Shown: one piece after another, positions 1-9,907 of the stretch
Layout: every line of letters begins with the position of its first letter
Numbering within the stretch: the first letter of the stretch is position 1
NCBI GenBank assembly: GCA_963784065.1
Contig: CAWAQA010000006.1
Coordinates: forward strand, 434,001-498,000
Length of the DNA: 64,000 nt
Reading direction: 5' to 3'
From: CAWAQA01 sp963784065
Lineage (GTDB): Bacteria; Acidobacteriota; Vicinamibacteria; Vicinamibacterales; UBA2999
The notes under the pieces: generated by a model
Told to the model about the DNA's origin: nothing
Seen by the model: the letters and a program-made list of their open reading frames with translations, nothing else
The model's database searches: none
Position numbers and translations under genes: made by a program

Positions 1-2837
1 GCAGGCGCGCTGGAACCGCTCGTTCAGCGGCCCGGCAACCTCCGGCGGGCACGGGACCGAGCCGCGTCCACTGCGCCTGCGCGTTGCGGACTTCCTGCTC
101 CGCGGCGCGCCAACGCGCTGTCTTCCGTTTCCGCGGCGCTGCGGCTGCCGGCCATCGTGTTCGCCGCGAGCCGCTCGCGCCACTGCTGCGCGAGCAGCTC
201 GGTCGGTGACAGTGGCGCCTGCGCCTTCGGCTGCGCCGTGACGAGCTCTTCGACGCGCGCGAGCAGCTTCTCCATCCGCTTCCGCGTGTTCTCCGGATCG
301 AGATCGGTGCCGGCAAACGCCGCCGGCCACGCGGCGACGAGGCGGCCGAGCGCCTGGTGATAGCGCGCCGCGAAGTCCTGCTGGATCTGCCGCGGCAGCT
401 CCGGCGCCTGCTGCCAGCGTGCCCGCGCGTCGTGAATCGCGGCCACGAGATTCGGCGGGCGCGTCGGCGCCAGCGTCCGGCGCCGCGGGCAGCAACGCCT
501 CGAGCTCGCGGATGATCGCTTCGCGCGGCGCCGCCTTCCCCTGCAGGTCCACCTGATCGCGATGCTTGTATCGATCGAAGAAGCGATCGCACGCCGTCCG
601 GAACCGCTGCCACACCGCCTCGGACTTCGACTTGCGCACCGGCCCGACCGTCTTCCACTCGGCCTGGAGCTGCTTCAGCTGCGACGCCGCGGCATCCCAC
701 TCGCTCGAATCGGCGAGCGCCTCGGCGCGTTCGCAGAGGGCTTCCTTGCGCGTGAGGTTCGCGGACCAGTCGTCCTTGCGCTGCTTCAGGTCTTCCTGCC
801 GCCGCGTGAAGAACCGGTCGCACGCGGCGCGGAACCGCTCCCAGACCGCCTTCTCGTGGCCGCGCGTCACCGGGCCGATCGTCTTCCACTCGGCCTGGAG
901 CTTCTGGATCTCGGTGGCCGTTCTCACCCAGTCGGTCGAATCCGCCAGCGCCTCCGCGCGTTCGCTCAGCGTCTGCTTGCGCGCCAGGTTGCCGTGGCGC
1001 TCCTCGTTCTGCGCCGCCATGTGGGCGGATGTGCGCGCGAACACCTCGTCCTGCGCCGCCTTGAACCGGCGCCACATCGCCTCGCCCTGCGCACGCGGCG
1101 CGAGGGCAACCTGCTTCCAGCGCCCCTGCAGCTCGCGCATCCGGCGGCTCGACGTTTCGAGGTTCTCCTCCGTCTTGAGCGCCTCCATTTCGCGGCACAA
1201 CTCTTCCTGCACCTGGAGGTTGGCCCAGCGCTGCCACTCGTCCGCGTCGCGAAGCTCCTGGACGCGCGGCCCGAGCGTGGCCCGCGCCGCGTCCAGCCGC
1301 GCCTGGATGTCCTGGCGATCCTTCTTCGAGGGGAGCGGCACCCGCTCCTCGAGCGCGGCACGGATGTCGCGCAGCGCGCGATCGCCAGCCTTCAGCGTGA
1401 TCTGCTCCGCGGCGGCAAGCGTTTCGACCTGGCGGCAGACCTGCTGCAGCCGCTTCAGGTTGTCCTGCTCCTGCTTGGCGCGGACCTGCTGGTGCTGGTG
1501 CTCCTTCTCCTCGAGCGTCGCCACCGCGCGCTCGAGCCGCTCGGCGGCGGCCGGGTTGGCCGCCGCGTGCTCCCGGAGCACGTCGGCGTCACGCCGGAGG
1601 CCGCGCCAGCGGGCGATAATCTCCTCGAGCGGCTGGTCGGAGGCGACAAGCTGTTCGAGCTCGGTGGCCAGCGTCTCGAGCCGGCCCACCGCCGCGTGCG
1701 CCAGCAGGCGCCGCCGCTCCTGATCCTCGAACGCGCGGCACGCATCCTGGAACCGGCGGTTGAGCGAGGCGGCATACTCCGAGGGCATCGGCGCGAGGCC
1801 ATCCCATTGCACCTTCAACTCGGCAATCCGATCGGCCGCGTCCGGCCCTGCGAGGGCCTCGATCTGCTGGCAGATGATCACGCGGTCCGCCTGCTCGCGG
1901 GCGAGCGCGTTGGCGCGCTCCTGCTCCGCCGCGCGCTCCTGCTGACGCTCGGCAATCGCCTCGCGCACGGCGTCGCTCGCCGCTTCGAACTGCTGCGTGA
2001 GCTCGGGATCGATCTCGTCAACGTCGGCCTGGAACTCGGCCCATGCGAGGCGGGTTTCCGCAAGGGCGGCCGTCGCGGCATCAGGATCCGATACGGCAAC
2101 GAGTCCTTCGGCGCGGCGCAGCATCCCGAGCGCCCGGGTGCGATCCTCCGCCTTCATGGCGGACCGCGGTTTCCTGCGGCACCGGGCGCGAAGCCTCCTC
2201 GAGCAGCCGGAGCTTCGTTCGCCCGCGCCGCGCCGCCACCTTGTTTCGCGCGCGTTGCGCGATCGCGCCGAGCGCCTCGGGATCCGAGATGCGCTCGAGC
2301 GCGGCAACGGCCGCGTCGGTGTGCTCCGACTTGAGGGCGACGCCGAGCACTCTCCTCCGGATCCGTCAGCCGCCCGAGCGCGCGAAGCCGCGTGGCGCTG
2401 TCCTGCGCGTGGCGGCTGATCGACCCCAGCGACTTCGCGTCGTCCAGGAGATCGACGATGGCGGCACGGACCTCGGCCGTCGTGCCGGCGCGCGCAATCA
2501 CCACCACTTCCTTCATCCGGCCGAGCGCCACGAGCTGACGCACGACGGCGCTGGCGTGAGCGGCGTCTTCGGTTTCGGCTGCCAGGCCGGCAAGCCCCCG
2601 GATGGCCTCCGCCCTTACGTCCTCGTCCGGATCCGTTCTCGCGATATCGCCCAGCACCGCTGGATCGTCCAGACGCGTGACCGCCGCGCGCCGAACCCGC
2701 GCCTCGGCGTCTTCACGGGCCAGGGCCAGCAGCGCCTCGGCCTCGTCCGGACCAAGGTCATAGACGGAGGCGGCTCGGACGGCCGGATCGGCATGCTTCC
2801 AGCGAGGCAGAGGTCGAAGCTTTTCGAGAATACCCAT
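1..2837 (-). CDS. HEAT-repeat/DUF349 protein, partial at left edge
   Basis: The gene starts with ATG at 2837 and runs off the window start, so more than 930 residues are present. The first ~150 residues are acidic, Ala/Leu-rich HEAT-like helical repeats (units such as DPAVLGDIA and DPEALGAIA). The rest is coiled-coil-like sequence carrying at least three to four DUF349 repeats. Their hallmark is a W followed by R-E-x-x-W-x-R-F and a C-D-R-F-F tail, for example EWKTVGPVRKSKSEAVWQRF near 600-660 and a second copy near 840-900. No function is established for DUF349 proteins of this size; a scaffold or nucleic-acid role is only a guess. The frame breaks near 2350, near 2165 and between 450 and 540; the same protein resumes each time, so I treat these as sequencing indels. 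The opposite strand of this region is also open but only mirrors this gene. Confidence 0.8.
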
Positions 2838-2944
2838 CGGAACGTACGCTCAAGTCAGTTGGGTTTACACTCTGGCACTGTGGGCATATGCCCGCAAGGC
2901 CCTACTCATCCAAAAAGCTGAACCAGCGATCCGTAAACACTTAC

Positions 2945-4149
2945 ATGGCCCGTCAGACCGGCTACGCTCACTTCCCCTGCATCATGGCCGTGCACCCGCA
3001 TGGTTATTCACGCGAATGACCCGGCTGGCTCGCGAGATGGCCGTACATATCGTGGCAGACCAAGGAGCGGAGCAATTGCTGCGCCGTCTTTCGGACCCGT
3101 TCTGGTTCCAGGCGTTCGGGTGTGTTCTGGGGTTCGACTGGCATTCCAGCGGGGTCACGACGACGGTCACCGGCGCGCTGAAGGAGGGCCTGGCCGCGGT
3201 CGGCGGGGAGCTGGGAGTCTACGCCCAGGGCGGGAAGGGAGCAACCTCCCGAAAGACGCCAGCGGAGATCGCCGAGCGCTGCGACCGGCTGGCGATGGAC
3301 CCGACACCGCTCGTGTACGCGAGCCGCATGGCGGCGAAGGTGGACAGCGCCGCCGTCCAGGATGGCTATCAGCTCTATCATCACGCGTTTTTCTTCACAG
3401 CCGCCGGGCACTGGTGCGTCGTGCAGCAGGGGATGAGCGACCAGACGCGAACGGCCCGCCGATATCACTGGCTATCCGAATCCTTGGACAGCTTCGTCAA
3501 TGACCCGCACGAAGCCATCTGCTCCGACCGCCGCGGCGCCACGCTCAACCTCGTCGCATCCGAGCACGCGCCGCTCCGGGCGGCATCGGTGGAACTGGCG
3601 ACCGGATCGCCCGAACGGGTGATGGACGTCGTCCGCCGTCACAGACCGCGACGCGGTCTGACGTCCGGCAGACTTCCCTTTGAAATTCCCCAAGTCGACC
3701 CTGGGGCGGAAATCAGACCCGGCACCGTTTCCGGCGCGCCGATCCTGGAGATGCCGGCGGCACATGCGCTGCACCTGGAGGACCTGAACCCACGGCATCT
3801 CGAGTCGGTGCTGCTCTCGACCTACGAGCGGGCGCCTCGAGATTTCGAGATGTTGCTGGGGTTGGAGGGGGTGGGGCCGCGCACCCTCCGCGCCCTCGCC
3901 CTCGTGGCAGAAGTAATTTACGGCACGCCAGCCAGCACGCGCGACCCGGCGCGGTTTGCGTTTGCCCACGGCGGCAAGGACGGGACGCCCTTCCCCGTGG
4001 ACCGCGAAACCTACGATCGCACCATCGACGTCCTGCACCGGGCAATGGGGCGCGCGAAAGTCGATCGATCCGAGAAAGTGGATGCGCTCAAGCGGCTCGG
4101 GCGATTCGCAAAGGCGACCGAGCCCCGTCCCGGTGACGGCGTCACGTAA
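2945..4149 (+). CDS. DUF763 family protein
   Basis: About 400 residues, matching the DUF763 family of archaea and bacteria. Conserved stretches include WFQAFGCVLGFDWHSSG, HHAFFF followed by HWCVVQQGM, and a helix-hairpin-helix-like LLGLEGVGPRTLRALAL near the C-terminus. The biochemical role of the family is unknown; the HhH-like segment suggests nucleic-acid contact (inference). I choose ATG 2945 because the typical N-terminus (MARQTGYAHFP, then LHHGRAPAWLF) appears if one C is restored in the CCCC run at 2974-2977. Without that base the frame stops at about 3020 and only a truncated start at 3016 remains. It converges with the Uma2-type gene, whose stop codon lies inside this gene's last codons. 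Confidence 0.85.
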
Positions 4150-4675
4150 ATATCTGTTCGGTCGGCACGTTCCATTCGGTGAGGACGGTCGAACACGCAA
4201 CGGCGGCGCCCGTGAACGTGGCGCGCTGTCCTGCCCTGCCAAGCGGAACAACCTCCAGCGAGTGGGCTCGGACGTCTACCAGCCAGCACTCGCCAACCCC
4301 GTATCGCCGATACCACGCCAGCTTGGTCGTGCGATCGCGAGATGCCGTGCCGGCCGAGAGCACCTCGACCACCAGATCGGGCGGACCCCAGATGCGATCG
4401 CGGACGATCGTCATGCGGTCCCGTGCCACGAACACGACGTCCGGTTGCACCACCAGCGGCGCGTGCTCGTCGAGGACGACGTCAACCGGCGACACGCACA
4501 CCTGGCCGAGCGAGCGAGGCCGGATGTGAGCGTCGAGCAGCACCGTCAGCCGAGTCACGATGGATTGATGCCCGTATCGCGGCGCGGGCGGCTCCCGCAC
4601 GACACCGTAGACAAGCTCCATAGGCTGCGTGGACTCAGGCAGCCGGAAATAGGCGCTGAGATCCAGTCGTTCCAC
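4142..4675 (-). CDS. Uma2 family (DUF820) PD-(D/E)XK nuclease-like protein
   Basis: About 177 residues with the Uma2/DUF820 core: a GVV strand, HQSIVTRL helix, QPDVVFVARDR, then PDLVVEVLSAGT followed by DRTTKLAWYRRYGVGECWLVD. The D in PD and the E-V of VVEVLS are the expected PD-(D/E)XK active-site positions. The frame is open up to 4801, but the extra N-terminal residues are Pro/Arg-rich and unlike the family. GTG 4675 has a GGAG five bases upstream and gives the usual family length, so I prefer it. The family is called a putative restriction endonuclease, but its cellular role is not settled and many genomes carry many copies. It overlaps the 3' end of the DUF763 gene by eight bases, tail to tail. 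Confidence 0.82.
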   Translation of the reverse strand: MERLDLSAYFRLPESTQPMELVYGVVREPPAPRYGHQSIVTRLTVLLDAHIRPRSLGQVCVSPVDVVLDEHAPLVVQPDVVFVARDRMTIVRDRIWGPPDLVVEVLSAGTASRDRTTKLAWYRRYGVGECWLVDVRAHSLEVVPLGRAGQRATFTGAAVACSTVLTEWNVPTEQIFT

Positions 4676-4901
4676 GGATACTCCGACGACGACGATGCCA
4701 TCGTCCGAGAAAGGAAGCAACAGACGTCTTGCGCGGTGGACGCCAGGGGGCGGGCTGACGCCAGTCGCCGGCGGCGATCCGGAAGGCAGCGCCGCGCACA
4801 CCTGCGTAGGAACGACGGAAAGGTCGGTTTTCTATCGAAAGACAGCACCCTGTTAGATCTCGCCCCGGCCCTCGTTAGTTGTGGTGGGAGACTCCGGCGC
4901 T

Positions 4902-5561
4902 ATGATAAGCACCGCCATACTCGCATTCGACCAGATCCCCATGGGCCAGGCCCCGTCACCACGCGGGCTCCCGGTGGAGCAACAGAAAAGCGAAGCCGAA
5001 GACGCTACGCTCGTCCTGATCGCGCGCGCCCGGGAAGGGGATGTCAACGCGCTCAACGATCTCTGCACGCGGTATCTGCCCCGGTTGACGCGCTGGGCCC
5101 ACGGCCGGCTGCCCGCCGGCGCGCGCGGAGCCATCGACACCCACGACGTCGTCCAGGAGACGCTGGCGCATGTCGTTCGGCGCCTGCCCTCGTTCGAGCC
5201 CCGGCACGAAGGGGCGTTCCAGGGATACGTCCGCCGCGCGCTGCTGAACCGGATTCGCGACGAAGCGCGCAAGCTCGGGCGTAAGGGGCCTCCCGAGCCG
5301 CTCAACCCCGAGCATCCCACCCCTGACGCCTCGCCGCTCGAGGAAGCGATCGGCCACGAGGCGGTCGAGAAGTACGAGGCGGCGATGACGCGGCTGCGCG
5401 AGGAGGATCGCCAGGCGATCATCGGCCGCATCGAGCTCGGCCTCCCCTACGCGGAGCTCGCGCCCATGCTCGGGAAGCCGACCGTCGCCGCCGCGCACAT
5501 GGCCGTCAGCCGGGCGCTGCTCCGACTCGCGAAGGAGATGTCACGTGGCCAATCCCGCTGA
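4902..5561 (+). CDS. ECF-type RNA polymerase sigma factor (kinase-linked), first copy
   Basis: About 219 residues with sigma region 2 (LCTRYLPRLTRWAHGRLP, DVVQETLAHVVRRLPSFEP) and region 4 (ELGLPYAELAPMLGKPTVAAAHMAVSRALLRLA, split here by the HTH turn). Usable starts are ATG 4902 and ATG 4941; the frame is open from 4881. It overlaps the kinase gene by 17 bases, so the two are co-transcribed and probably translationally coupled. The DAED-equivalent motif in region 2.2 is D-T-H-D, with a threonine in place of the usual acidic or neutral residue. No anti-sigma gene is present; the partner kinase is the obvious candidate regulator (inference). The second kinase-linked sigma factor, at 16655-17320, is a clear homologue. 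Confidence 0.9.
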   Translation: MISTAILAFDQIPMGQAPSPRGLPVEQQKSEAEDATLVLIARAREGDVNALNDLCTRYLPRLTRWAHGRLPAGARGAIDTHDVVQETLAHVVRRLPSFEPRHEGAFQGYVRRALLNRIRDEARKLGRKGPPEPLNPEHPTPDASPLEEAIGHEAVEKYEAAMTRLREEDRQAIIGRIELGLPYAELAPMLGKPTVAAAHMAVSRALLRLAKEMSRGQSR

Positions 5562-7257
5562 CGACCGCGACCCGTTGCTCAGGGTCGCCGCGTCCATATC
5601 GGACGGTAACGAGATCGACTGGACAGACGTCGGCCGTGAGGCCGCTGACGACGAGACGACGGCCGTCGTGATGCAGCTGCAGGTCGTCGAGCAGATCGCC
5701 CGCCTGCACCTGGGATCGCAGGGATGGGATTCACTGAAGCTGCTCGGCACGATTGGCCGCGGTTCGTTCGGCGTCGTCCACCGTGCGTTCGATCCCGACC
5801 TCGAGCGCGAGATCGCGCTCAAGGTGCTGCAGTTCGGGCCGGAGGTCGCCGGCGCCGCCGATCGCGCGGTCAGCGAGGCGCGGATGCTTGCGCGCATCAA
5901 GAATCCGCACGTCGTCACGATCTTCCGGGCGGAGCGGCACGGGGACGAAATCGGGCTGTGGATGGAGCTGATCGACGGCGTGACGCTCGAGGATCTGGTG
6001 CGGCGGCAAGGCCCGCTCAGCGCGCGCGAGGCGATGCTGGTCGGCCTCGATCTCTGCCGCGCACTTGCCTCCGTCCATGCGGCAGGGCTCGTCCACGGCG
6101 ACATCAAGGCGCACAACGTGATGCGCGAGCAGGGCGGCCGCGTCGTCTTGATGGATTTCGGTGCCGGCAGGGATCTGGCCCGCGTCCACGATCCGGTGGC
6201 GGGCGACTTCGCCGGGACGCCCCTCTACGTGGCGCCAGAGGTCTTCCGCGGCGAGGCGCGATCGAAAGCGTCCGACATCTACAGTCTCGGCGTGCTGCTC
6301 TACCACCTGGTCACAGGCGCCTATCCGGTGGAAGGCACCAGCAAGACCGAGATCGGGAGGCGGCACGAGCGAGGACGGCCGCAGAAACGGCTGCGTGATG
6401 CGCGGCCGGATCTTGCGGCGCCATTCGTCCAGGTGGTCGAGCGCGCGCTTGCAGACGATCCGCAGGACCGGTATCGCAGCGCCGGCGAGTTCGAGGCGGC
6501 GCTGATCGACGCACTTCCCAGGACATCGCGGTTGCGCGCGGCCCTCGTCGCGGCCGCCATCCTCGGCGCCGTCGCGTTGACCGGCATCGTCTGGTTCGCG
6601 GGTCGCGACACGGTCACCGCCCCGTCGGCCGTCCTGGGCCGGCGCCGGAATCGGTCGTGCCGCCGGTCAGCGCCTCACCCGCCGCCTACCGGATTGACGC
6701 CGGGTTGTACCGCGCCCGCGACAGCGGAGACGAGCGGCTCGCCGCGGGCGCGCGGGTAGAACCTGGCGATCGTCTCTTTTTCCGAGTCGAGTCGTCGGCG
6801 CCGGCACACGTGTACGTGGTCAACGAGGACGAGCGCGGCGAGTCGTACCTGTTGTTCCCGCTGCCGGGGCAGGCGGCCGGCGAACCGTTACCGGCGGGAC
6901 AGTCGCACGAGCTTCCGGGCAAGCGCGACGGAGAGCGCGTCTATTGGGAGGTCACGAGCGCCGGTGGGCGCGAGCACTTCCTGGTCTTCGCCAACCCCGA
7001 GCGGCTCACCGCGTTCGAACAACTGTTCGCGCGGCTGCCCGCACCGAGCGCCGAGCCGCCGTCGGCCGCCGCGCGTGCTGTCGCCCGACGCCAGGAGCAT
7101 GCTGCGCGGCGTTGGCGGCCTGGCGAAGGCACCGGAGGGAGACAACGCGAGCCTCGGCCTGGCGCAGCAATTCACCACGCCGCTCTCCGATGCACCCGAA
7201 ACGGCGAGCGGCCTCTGGGTCCGGCGTGTGACGCTGGAAAATCCCGCGGCGAAATAG
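5545..7257 (+). CDS. Ser/Thr protein kinase with transmembrane segment and DUF4384 domain
   Basis: Hanks-type kinase with glycine loop GRGSFGVVHRAF, ATP-binding lysine in ALKVL, catalytic loop LVHGDIKAHNVM, a DFG metal-binding motif and APE-type GTPLYVAPEVF. The catalytic HRD arginine is replaced by glycine (HGD), which is seen in kinases not needing activation-loop phosphorylation. A membrane segment (near 6530-6600) separates the cytosolic kinase from an outer DUF4384 domain, recognisable by its L-x-x-G-D-x-L-F-F-R-V-E-S and HVYVVNEDE motifs. The frame breaks near 6638 and again near 7070; both halves are clearly one gene. It overlaps the upstream ECF sigma gene by 17 bases. Likely role: a membrane-anchored kinase that controls its sigma factor (inference). 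Confidence 0.87.
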
Positions 7258-7409
7258 CCCCCGGCGGTGGGCCGTCCGACGGCCTCGGTCACGGCCTACG
7301 CTACACTTCAGAGGCGCCGAGCCGGCCGAAGACCCGCTGCGGTCGCTGATCGCGCGCCTCCAGTGTGGAGAGGCCGACCTGTCCACTGACTGCCTACTGC
7401 CGCTGCCTG

Positions 7410-9590
7410 CTATTTGACGAACAACATCTCGCCGTAGGTCGGAAGCGGCCACAGCTCGTGCGGCGTGAGGACTTCGATCTCGTCGCCGATCTCGCGCAGC
7501 GTCGCCATGGCGGGGACGACCTTGTCCCGCATGTACTTCGCATGCTTCTCGGCGGCAGCGCCGTTGTGGTCATCGAGCAGGCCGGCGAGCACATCGGTCT
7601 GCGCCTTGAACCGGTCGGTCAGCTTCGTATACGTGCCGAGCAGCTTCTTTCCCTGCACGCTCGTGCCGCCGCCAGCCTTCACGGCCGCCACGCTCTGGCC
7701 AAGGTCCTTCAGGTACTCGAACGCGGCCGGGAGGATGTAGCGGTTGGCCATGAGGACCATCAGCTGGCCCTCGATGTTGATCGTCTTGTTGTAGTTCTCC
7801 AGGAAGATCTCATAGCGCGCGTGGATCTCGCGCCCGTCGAGAATCCTGTATCTCTCGAGCAGCTTGACGGCGTCGGGCTTCACGAACTCGGGCAGCGCGT
7901 CCACCGTGTTCTTCAGGTTGAGCAGCTTCCGCTTCGACGCTTCTTTTTCCCACTCGGCGGCGTAGTTGTTGCCGTTGAAGACGATCCGCTTGTGCTCCTT
8001 GATGATCTTCGTCAGGAGCTTGGCCACGGCCTTGCTCAGCTCTTCGCCTTTCGCCACCGCGGATTCCAGCTCGGTCGCCACCGAGTCGAGGGCATCGGCC
8101 ATCGCCGCGTTCAGAATCGTGTTCGGGAACGAGATGCTCTGACCCGACGACACGGCTCGGAACTCGAACTTGTTGCCGGTAAACGCGAACGGGCTCGTCC
8201 GGTTGCGGTCGCCGGCATCGCGCGGCAGCTTGGGCAGCACGCTGACGCCGATGTCGAGGGTCCCGCCGTGCTTGGTTGACTTCGCCGCCCCCTTCTCGAT
8301 CTGCTCGAAGATGTCCGTCAACTGGTCGCCGAGGAACACCGAGAGGATCGCCGGCGGCGCCTCGTTGGCGCCGAGGCGGTGGTCGTTGCCGGCGCTGGCG
8401 ATGCTGGCGCGCAGCAGCCCCTGCCATCTGTCCACCGCCCGAAGCACGGACGCGCAGAACACGAGGAACTGCATGTTGTCGTGCGGCGTGTCACCGGGCC
8501 CGAGCAGGTTGTTGCCGAACTCGTCGGAGAGCGACCAGTTATTGTGCTTGCCCGAGCCGTTGACGCCGGCGAAGGGTTTCTCGTGCAGCAGGCACGCGAG
8601 ACCGTACTTCGGCGCGATCTTCTTCAGCATCTCCATCGTCATCATCTGGTGATCGACGGCGACGTTGGCGTTCTCGAAGACCGGCGCGATCTGGTACTGG
8701 CTCGGCGCCACCTCGTTGTGCCGCGTCTTCACGGGCACACCGATCTTGAAGAGCTCCGTTTCGGCTTCCGCCATGAAGCCGAGCACGCGTTCGGGGATGG
8801 AGCCGAAGTACTGGTCTTCGAGCTCCTGGCCCTTCGCCGGCTTGGCGCCGAACAGCGTCCGGCCGGCGTTAATCAGGTCGGGGCGCGCAAAATAAAAGTT
8901 GCGATCGATCAGGAAGTATTCCTGCTCGGGGCCGCAGGTCGCGAACACACGTTCGGCGGTGGATCCGAACAGCTTCAGGACGCGCACCGCCTGTTTCGAC
9001 ACCGCTTCCATCGAGCGCAGCAGCGGCGTCTTCTTGTCGAGCGCCTCGCCCGTCCAGCTCACGAACGCCGTCGGGATGACCAGCGTCACGCTGTTGCCGT
9101 TGACATGGAGCCAGGGCGGGCTCGTCGGATCCCACGCCGTGTAGCCACGCGCCTCGAAGGTGGAGCGCATGCCGCCGGACGGGAAGCTCGAGGCGTCCGG
9201 CTCGCCCTTGATCAGTTCCTTGCCGCGGAACTCGGCGATCGCCGCGCCCTCGGCGTTCGGCGTCAGAAACGAGTCGTGCTTCTCGGCGGTGATCCCCGTC
9301 ATCGGCTGGAACCAGTGCGTGTAGTGGCTGGCGCCGTGCTCGACGGCCCAGTCCTTCAGCGCGTTCGCCACGGCATCCGCCGTCGAGACATCGAGCGCCT
9401 CGCCGCGAGTGATGGTCGCGCGCAGCGCCCGATAGGCCGGCTTCGGCAACCGCTCCTGCTGCACCTTGTCGTTGAACACGAGGCTGCCGAAGATCTCGCC
9501 GGCTTTGGCGGGCGTGGTCGAGGCGCGGCCCTCGTTCATGGACCAGTCCCGGATGCTCTTGATGGCTTCAGAAAGTGCTGCGGTTCCCAT
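7410..9590 (-). CDS. glnN: Type III glutamine synthetase
   Basis: An intact 726-residue protein of the GSIII family, within the usual ~700-730 range and much larger than GSI. It makes glutamine from glutamate, ammonia and ATP in the cytosol. Signature segments include GSLVFNDKVQQERLPK near the N-terminus, HYTHWFQPMTG, EKHDSFL, FPSGGMRSTFEARGYTAWD, EQEYFLID, KTRHNEVAPSQYQIAP (the catalytic core that coordinates metals and glutamate) and NGSGKHNNWS. An AAAGGA ribosome-binding site sits a short distance upstream of ATG 9590. It is the only nitrogen-assimilation gene here. It is divergent from the SahR-like regulator across a 317-base gap. Confidence 0.96.
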   Translation of the reverse strand: MGTAALSEAIKSIRDWSMNEGRASTTPAKAGEIFGSLVFNDKVQQERLPKPAYRALRATITRGEALDVSTADAVANALKDWAVEHGASHYTHWFQPMTGITAEKHDSFLTPNAEGAAIAEFRGKELIKGEPDASSFPSGGMRSTFEARGYTAWDPTSPPWLHVNGNSVTLVIPTAFVSWTGEALDKKTPLLRSMEAVSKQAVRVLKLFGSTAERVFATCGPEQEYFLIDRNFYFARPDLINAGRTLFGAKPAKGQELEDQYFGSIPERVLGFMAEAETELFKIGVPVKTRHNEVAPSQYQIAPVFENANVAVDHQMMTMEMLKKIAPKYGLACLLHEKPFAGVNGSGKHNNWSLSDEFGNNLLGPGDTPHDNMQFLVFCASVLRAVDRWQGLLRASIASAGNDHRLGANEAPPAILSVFLGDQLTDIFEQIEKGAAKSTKHGGTLDIGVSVLPKLPRDAGDRNRTSPFAFTGNKFEFRAVSSGQSISFPNTILNAAMADALDSVATELESAVAKGEELSKAVAKLLTKIIKEHKRIVFNGNNYAAEWEKEASKRKLLNLKNTVDALPEFVKPDAVKLLERYRILDGREIHARYEIFLENYNKTINIEGQLMVLMANRYILPAAFEYLKDLGQSVAAVKAGGGTSVQGKKLLGTYTKLTDRFKAQTDVLAGLLDDHNGAAAEKHAKYMRDKVVPAMATLREIGDEIEVLTPHELWPLPTYGEMLFVK

Positions 9591-9745
9591 CGATGCGGCT
9601 GTCCTTTCTTGTAGGCGTGTGGTGAAGTCCCGGCGTGCTGGATCGTCGGCGCGGATGTCGAATTATGCACGACGATGCGACCGGTTTGCAATATTCCGGC
9701 ACCGATTCCGCTGTTTCATCACTCATTTGTGCATCGCCGACATTC

Positions 9746-9770
9746 GATTCGTGCTGAACATGCACGAATC
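9746..9770. promoter_or_regulatory. Perfect 9-bp inverted repeat with 7-base spacer
   Basis: GATTCGTGC at 9746-9754 and GCACGAATC at 9762-9770 are exact reverse complements separated by TGAACAT. It lies about 155 bases upstream of the glnN start and about 140 upstream of the regulator start. It could be an operator or a hairpin in the glnN leader. No regulator can be assigned from sequence alone. Confidence 0.5.
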
Positions 9771-9867
9771 TCGTGTCACCGTGCAGATTGAACACCCGTT
9801 GCCAGTGGAAAGCACGGCGTTTCCGTGCGGCGGGTGCTCGACTTCGCCGCGGGCCTCATCTGGTGCA

Positions 9868-9897
9868 TTGACGAACTCATATCAAGATATGTAGATT
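9868..9897 (+). promoter_or_regulatory. Predicted sigma-70 type promoter of the SahR-like gene
   Basis: A TTGACG box at 9868-9873 (five of six to consensus) is followed after 18 bases by TAGATT at 9892-9897 (four of six). The predicted start point would be only a few bases before ATG 9908, giving a very short leader. The spacer between the boxes is almost filled by the palindromic operator at 9878-9891. Confidence 0.5.
9878..9891. promoter_or_regulatory. Palindromic operator CATATC-AA-GATATG
   Basis: A 14-base site with perfect 6-base arms, CATATC and GATATG, around a two-base centre. It occupies the spacer of the predicted promoter and ends 16 bases before the start codon. ArsR-family repressors typically bind such AT-rich palindromes over their own promoter, so this is the expected autoregulatory and metH-controlling site of the adjacent regulator (inference from position and symmetry). 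Confidence 0.6.
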
Positions 9898-9907
9898 TGT
9901 TGATGAC

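Larger units (their letters stand above)
9591..9907. other. Divergent intergenic region, glnN and the SahR-like gene
   Basis: A 317-base gap between two divergent genes, visibly more AT-rich than its surroundings around 9660-9780 and 9870-9905. It holds the glnN ribosome-binding site, a 25-base interrupted inverted repeat (9746-9770) and the promoter and operator of the regulator gene (9868-9897). I see no further open frame or RNA gene in it. Confidence 0.6.

Noticed and set aside
562..2334. A long plus-strand open frame of about 590 codons, Arg/Leu-rich
   Set aside because: It lies exactly opposite the DUF349 gene, whose minus-strand frame gives clear family motifs. High G+C makes long antisense frames common. 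Its composition is not protein-like.
2945..4675. DUF763 plus Uma2 pair considered as a defence or toxin-antitoxin unit
   Set aside because: The genes are convergent, not co-transcribed, and Uma2 proteins are scattered widely without a fixed partner. No defence genes are nearby.
9690..9715. Possible sigma-54 promoter for glnN (GGTGCC ... TTGCA on the minus strand)
   Set aside because: The spacing between GG and GC is 12 bases, not the required 10, so it does not fit the -24/-12 consensus.
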